Positions 4,721 to 7,234 of a stretch of DNA of 7,234 nucleotides are shown one piece after another. Each line of letters begins with the position of its first letter. The stretch's first letter is position 1. The translations under genes were made by a program, and so were the position numbers. Origin of the DNA: Clostridia bacterium (GTDB taxonomy: Bacteria > Bacillota > Clostridia > Oscillospirales > CAG-272); the NCBI GenBank assembly GCA_017631215.1, contig JAGBTR010000028.1, positions 1-7,234 on the forward strand, given 5' to 3'. The notes under the pieces were generated by a model. That model saw only the letters and a list, made by a program, of their open reading frames with translations, did no database searches and was not told the origin of the DNA.

Positions 4721-6463
4721 TCAGTCTGCCTTGCGAATCGCGCCGAACGGGCAGACACCGATGCAAAGACCACAGCCGTTGCACTGGGTTGCGTCGATAT
4801 GTACCGCGCCGCTCTCATCCACACTGATGGCAGGGCAGCCCAGCTTCATACAAAGCTTGCACTTGCGGCAAGCGTCGGTGATCTCGCAATGTCCCTCGTA
4901 CTTGACCGACTTGAGCAGCGCGCAGGGACGCTGTGCGATGATGACGGAAACGTCATCGCGTGCCGTTTCCTCGCGGACGACGGCCTCAAATGCCTTCAGA
5001 TCGAAGGGATCGCAAACCGTGACGTGCTCGATGCCGAGCGCGCCGCACAGCTTGACGAGGTCGACCTGACGGGTCGCCTCACCGCGAATGGTCTTGCCCG
5101 TGGTGGGGTTCTCCTGATGTCCCGTCATACCCGTGATGGAGTTGTCGAGAATGATGACGGTATTCGCGCCCTTGTTGTAAACGATATCGGAAAGACCCGT
5201 GATACCCGAGTGCATAAAGGTCGAGTCACCGATCACGGAGACGAGCTTCTTGTTGAATTCTGCGCCCTGCACCTTGGCCATACCGTGCGCGGCACTGATG
5301 GACGCACCCATACAAATGGTCGTATCGACCGAGGCGAGCGGTGCGACCGCGCCAAGCGTGTAGCAGCCGATGTCGCCCGATACGGTCAGACCCAGCTTTT
5401 TCAGCACGTAGAAGGTGCCTCTGTGGGGGCAGCCGGGGCAAAGCACGGGGGGACGGTTGGGAATGGTCTCCTCGGGACGGATGCAGCAGGGCTCATCCTC
5501 GCCAAGCACCGCCTTGCGGATCATAGCGGGCGTGTACTCGCCCAGCAACGTGAAATGCTCCTTACCCTCGACGGCAAGACCGAGCGCGCGGCACTCGTTC
5601 TCGATGAAGGGATCAAGCTCCTCGATGACGTAGACCTTGTCGCAGGATGCGGCAAAATCGCGCAGAAGGGTAGCGGAGAGCGGCCAGACCATACCCAGCT
5701 TGAGGTAGTTGACCTTGTCACCCAGCGCCTCCTTGGCATATTCGTATGCGATACCTGCCGTGATGACACCGATCTTTGCGCCGTTGTCCTCGCGCACGTT
5801 GAGCGGCGAGGTGGCGGCGTAGTCGGCCAGACGGCGGGTGCGCTCCTCGACGATGACGTGGCGACCCTTGGCCATAGCGGTCATCATGACGTGCTTGGGG
5901 ATGTTCTTCTCATAGGGCTTGACGGCGACCGCCTGACGCTCGCCTACCTCGACCAGACTCTGCGAATGCGAGACGCGGGTGGACAGACGCACGAAGACGG
6001 GCGTGTCAAACTGCTCACTCAGCTCGAAGGCGAGCTTGGTGAAATTCAGACAGTCGGACGAGTCGGAGGGCTCGAGCATAGGGATCTTGGCCGCGCGTGC
6101 GTAGTGGCGCGAATCCTGCTCGTTCTGCGACGAGTGCATACCGGGGTCATCTGCGACGCAGAAGACCGCGCCGCCCGTCACGCCGATGTAGCTGTCGGTG
6201 AAGATGGCGTCGGCCATCACGTTCAGACCGACGTGCTTGCAGCAGGACATCGCGCGACCGCCTGCGATGGCGGCACCGACCGCGGCCTCTGCCGCGACCT
6301 TTTCGTTGGGAGCCCACTCAACGAACACGTCGTCAGCGGGGTAATTTGCCATACATTCGGTGATCTCCGTCGAGGGCGTGCCGGGGTAGGAGGAGACGAA
6401 ATGAACGCCCGCCTCGTATGCGCCCTGCGCCACGGCAGCGTTGCCGAGTAACAGTTTTTTCAT
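4721..6463 (-). CDS. iorA: Indolepyruvate ferredoxin oxidoreductase, alpha subunit (TPP and 2[4Fe-4S])
   Basis: This 580-residue subunit holds the thiamine diphosphate site and the iron-sulphur clusters of the arylpyruvate:ferredoxin oxidoreductase. In order, there is a pyrimidine-binding domain (about 1-200, with SSYPGTPSTE at 24-33), a linker transketolase-C-like domain (about 205-330), CPGCPHRG (342-349), and a diphosphate-binding domain (about 350-520) with GDST (412-415) and the metal-ligand region ILDNSITGMTGHQ (438-450). A C-terminal ferredoxin domain has C532-x2-C535-x2-C538-x4-C543 and C561-x2-C564-x2-C567-x3-C571. All eight cysteines for two [4Fe-4S] clusters are present. The x4 spacing in the first motif is, as I recall, usual for IorA. 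The ATG at 6463 follows GAAGGA with 6 bp spacing. It lies 27 bp after the acyl-CoA ligase and 14 bp before iorB. The enzyme should be oxygen-sensitive and cytoplasmic, with phenylpyruvate, 4-hydroxyphenylpyruvate and indolepyruvate as expected substrates. Confidence 0.97.
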   Translation of the reverse strand: MKKLLLGNAAVAQGAYEAGVHFVSSYPGTPSTEITECMANYPADDVFVEWAPNEKVAAEAAVGAAIAGGRAMSCCKHVGLNVMADAIFTDSYIGVTGGAVFCVADDPGMHSSQNEQDSRHYARAAKIPMLEPSDSSDCLNFTKLAFELSEQFDTPVFVRLSTRVSHSQSLVEVGERQAVAVKPYEKNIPKHVMMTAMAKGRHVIVEERTRRLADYAATSPLNVREDNGAKIGVITAGIAYEYAKEALGDKVNYLKLGMVWPLSATLLRDFAASCDKVYVIEELDPFIENECRALGLAVEGKEHFTLLGEYTPAMIRKAVLGEDEPCCIRPEETIPNRPPVLCPGCPHRGTFYVLKKLGLTVSGDIGCYTLGAVAPLASVDTTICMGASISAAHGMAKVQGAEFNKKLVSVIGDSTFMHSGITGLSDIVYNKGANTVIILDNSITGMTGHQENPTTGKTIRGEATRQVDLVKLCGALGIEHVTVCDPFDLKAFEAVVREETARDDVSVIIAQRPCALLKSVKYEGHCEITDACRKCKLCMKLGCPAISVDESGAVHIDATQCNGCGLCIGVCPFGAIRKAD

Positions 6464-6490
6464 AATATATCCTTCTTTCCTTGAATTGAC

Positions 6491-7234
6491 TTATTTGATC
6501 TGTTGTGCGACCAGACTCTCACCGCAGTAGATCTCGCGCAGACGGGGCTTTTCGATCTTGCCCGTGGCGTTTCTCGGTACTTCGGCAAAAATGATCTTGC
6601 GAGGCCGCTTATAGCGCGGCATACCGTTACAGAAGCTGTTGATCTCGTCCTCGCTCAGCGTGTGATCGGGCTTGATCTCAATGATCGCGGCTGCGATCTC
6701 ACCGAGTCTTGCGTGGGGCAGACCGATGACGGCCACGTCCTTGACGGCTTCGTGGCGGCGGATAAAGTTTTCGATCTCGACGGGGTAGAGATTTTCGCCA
6801 CCTGTGATGATGACGTCCTTTTTGCGGTCGACGAGGTAGATGAAGCCGTCCTCGTCCTCCATTGCCATATCGCCCGTGAGCAGCCACTCGCCGTGAAGCG
6901 TCTCGGCGGTCGATTTTTCGTCGTTGTAATAGCATTTCATCACGCCGGGACCCTTGGCGCAAAGCTCGCCAACCTCACCGCGCGCGACGGGATTGCCGTT
7001 TTCATCCGCGATGCGGACCTCCCAGCCGTAGCCGGCCTTGCCGATGGCACCGACCTTGTCGACGTTCTCCACGCCAAGGTGGACGGTGCCGGGGCCGATG
7101 GACTCGGACAGACCATAGTTGGTATCATACTGATGATGGGGGAAGACGGTCAGCCAGCGGCGGATGAGCGAGGGAGGCACGGGCTGCGCGCCGATGTGCA
7201 TCAGGCGCCACTGTGCCAGCTCGTAATCCTCCAG
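6491..7234 (-). CDS. AMP-forming acyl-CoA ligase (ANL superfamily), 5' end outside the window
   Basis: Only the C-terminal 247 residues are visible; the frame is open to the right edge, so the ATG at 7201 (in HIGAQPVPP context) is internal. Numbered from that methionine, the motifs are YDTNYGLSES (25-34), GEWLLTGD (104-111), the hinge DRKKDVIITGGENLYPVEIE (125-144) and the C-terminal NATGKIEKP (211-219) with the probable catalytic lysine Lys215. The missing half would hold the P-loop. This is a general acyl-CoA synthetase of the fatty or aryl acid type, distinct from PaaK, which has a different hinge and tail. It is the first visible gene of the cluster and ends 27 bp before iorA. A second ligase beside paaK suggests a different acid substrate or opposite physiological direction; which one is not visible here. 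Confidence 0.92.
   Translation of the reverse strand: MEDYELAQWRLMHIGAQPVPPSLIRRWLTVFPHHQYDTNYGLSESIGPGTVHLGVENVDKVGAIGKAGYGWEVRIADENGNPVARGEVGELCAKGPGVMKCYYNDEKSTAETLHGEWLLTGDMAMEDEDGFIYLVDRKKDVIITGGENLYPVEIENFIRRHEAVKDVAVIGLPHARLGEIAAAIIEIKPDHTLSEDEINSFCNGMPRYKRPRKIIFAEVPRNATGKIEKPRLREIYCGESLVAQQIK

Noticed and set aside
4707..4784. ATG at 4784 as the iorB start
   Set aside because: The extra 26 residues overlap the iorA ferredoxin domain coding region and look like frame-shifted coding sequence; the ATG at 4706 has an AAAGGAGAG site and begins the known fold.
4799..6451. Plus-strand open frame of 550 codons opposite iorA
   Set aside because: It is antisense to a fully motif-supported iorA. 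The length comes from codon bias that removes stop codons on the complement, not from selection. The same holds for 2129-3133, 3361-4146 and 4098-5069.

Overview
The window looks like part of a chromosome from a strictly anaerobic, moderately GC-rich low-copy-element bacterium, most likely a gut- or rumen-type member of the Clostridia (Bacillota). The basis is strong AGGAG-type ribosome binding sites, GC-rich genes separated by AT-rich spacers with runs of A and T, a CCA-encoding tRNA gene, and an oxygen-sensitive 2-oxoacid:ferredoxin oxidoreductase. The taxonomic call is inference. Everything that can be supported as a gene lies on the minus strand, so transcription runs from the right edge to the left.

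Right to left, seven genes form one tightly spaced cluster: a 5'-truncated AMP-forming acyl-CoA ligase (6491-7234), iorA (4721-6463), iorB (4131-4706), a small multi-spanning membrane protein with Mpv17/PMP22-like C-terminal motifs (3391-4083), a phenylacetate-CoA ligase paaK (2051-3361), a tandem ACT-domain protein (1596-2030) and a class I/II PLP aminotransferase (316-1506). Gaps are 14-47 bp except the 89 bp before the aminotransferase, which holds a perfect 12-bp hairpin. A terminator (264-301), overlapped by a second hairpin, closes the cluster.

Together the enzymes make a complete route between aromatic amino acids and aryl acids. The aminotransferase interconverts Phe/Tyr/Trp with arylpyruvates. 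IorAB interconverts arylpyruvate with arylacetyl-CoA, CO2 and reduced ferredoxin. The CoA ligases interconvert arylacetyl-CoA with free arylacetate. The route can be read as fermentation (making phenylacetate, 4-hydroxyphenylacetate or indoleacetate) or as salvage by reductive carboxylation of arylacetates. AMP-forming rather than ADP-forming ligases, plus an ACT protein that probably senses an amino acid, make salvage/biosynthesis a serious alternative. The membrane protein has no assigned job and is the least explained member.

The left 315 bp hold a separate minus-strand unit: a consensus sigma-70-type promoter (197-224), an 8-bp inverted repeat in the leader (163-193) that abuts the mature end, a tRNA-Leu(CAG) gene with encoded CCA (76-162), and an intrinsic terminator (40-73). 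No mobile element, CRISPR array, rRNA or riboswitch was seen.
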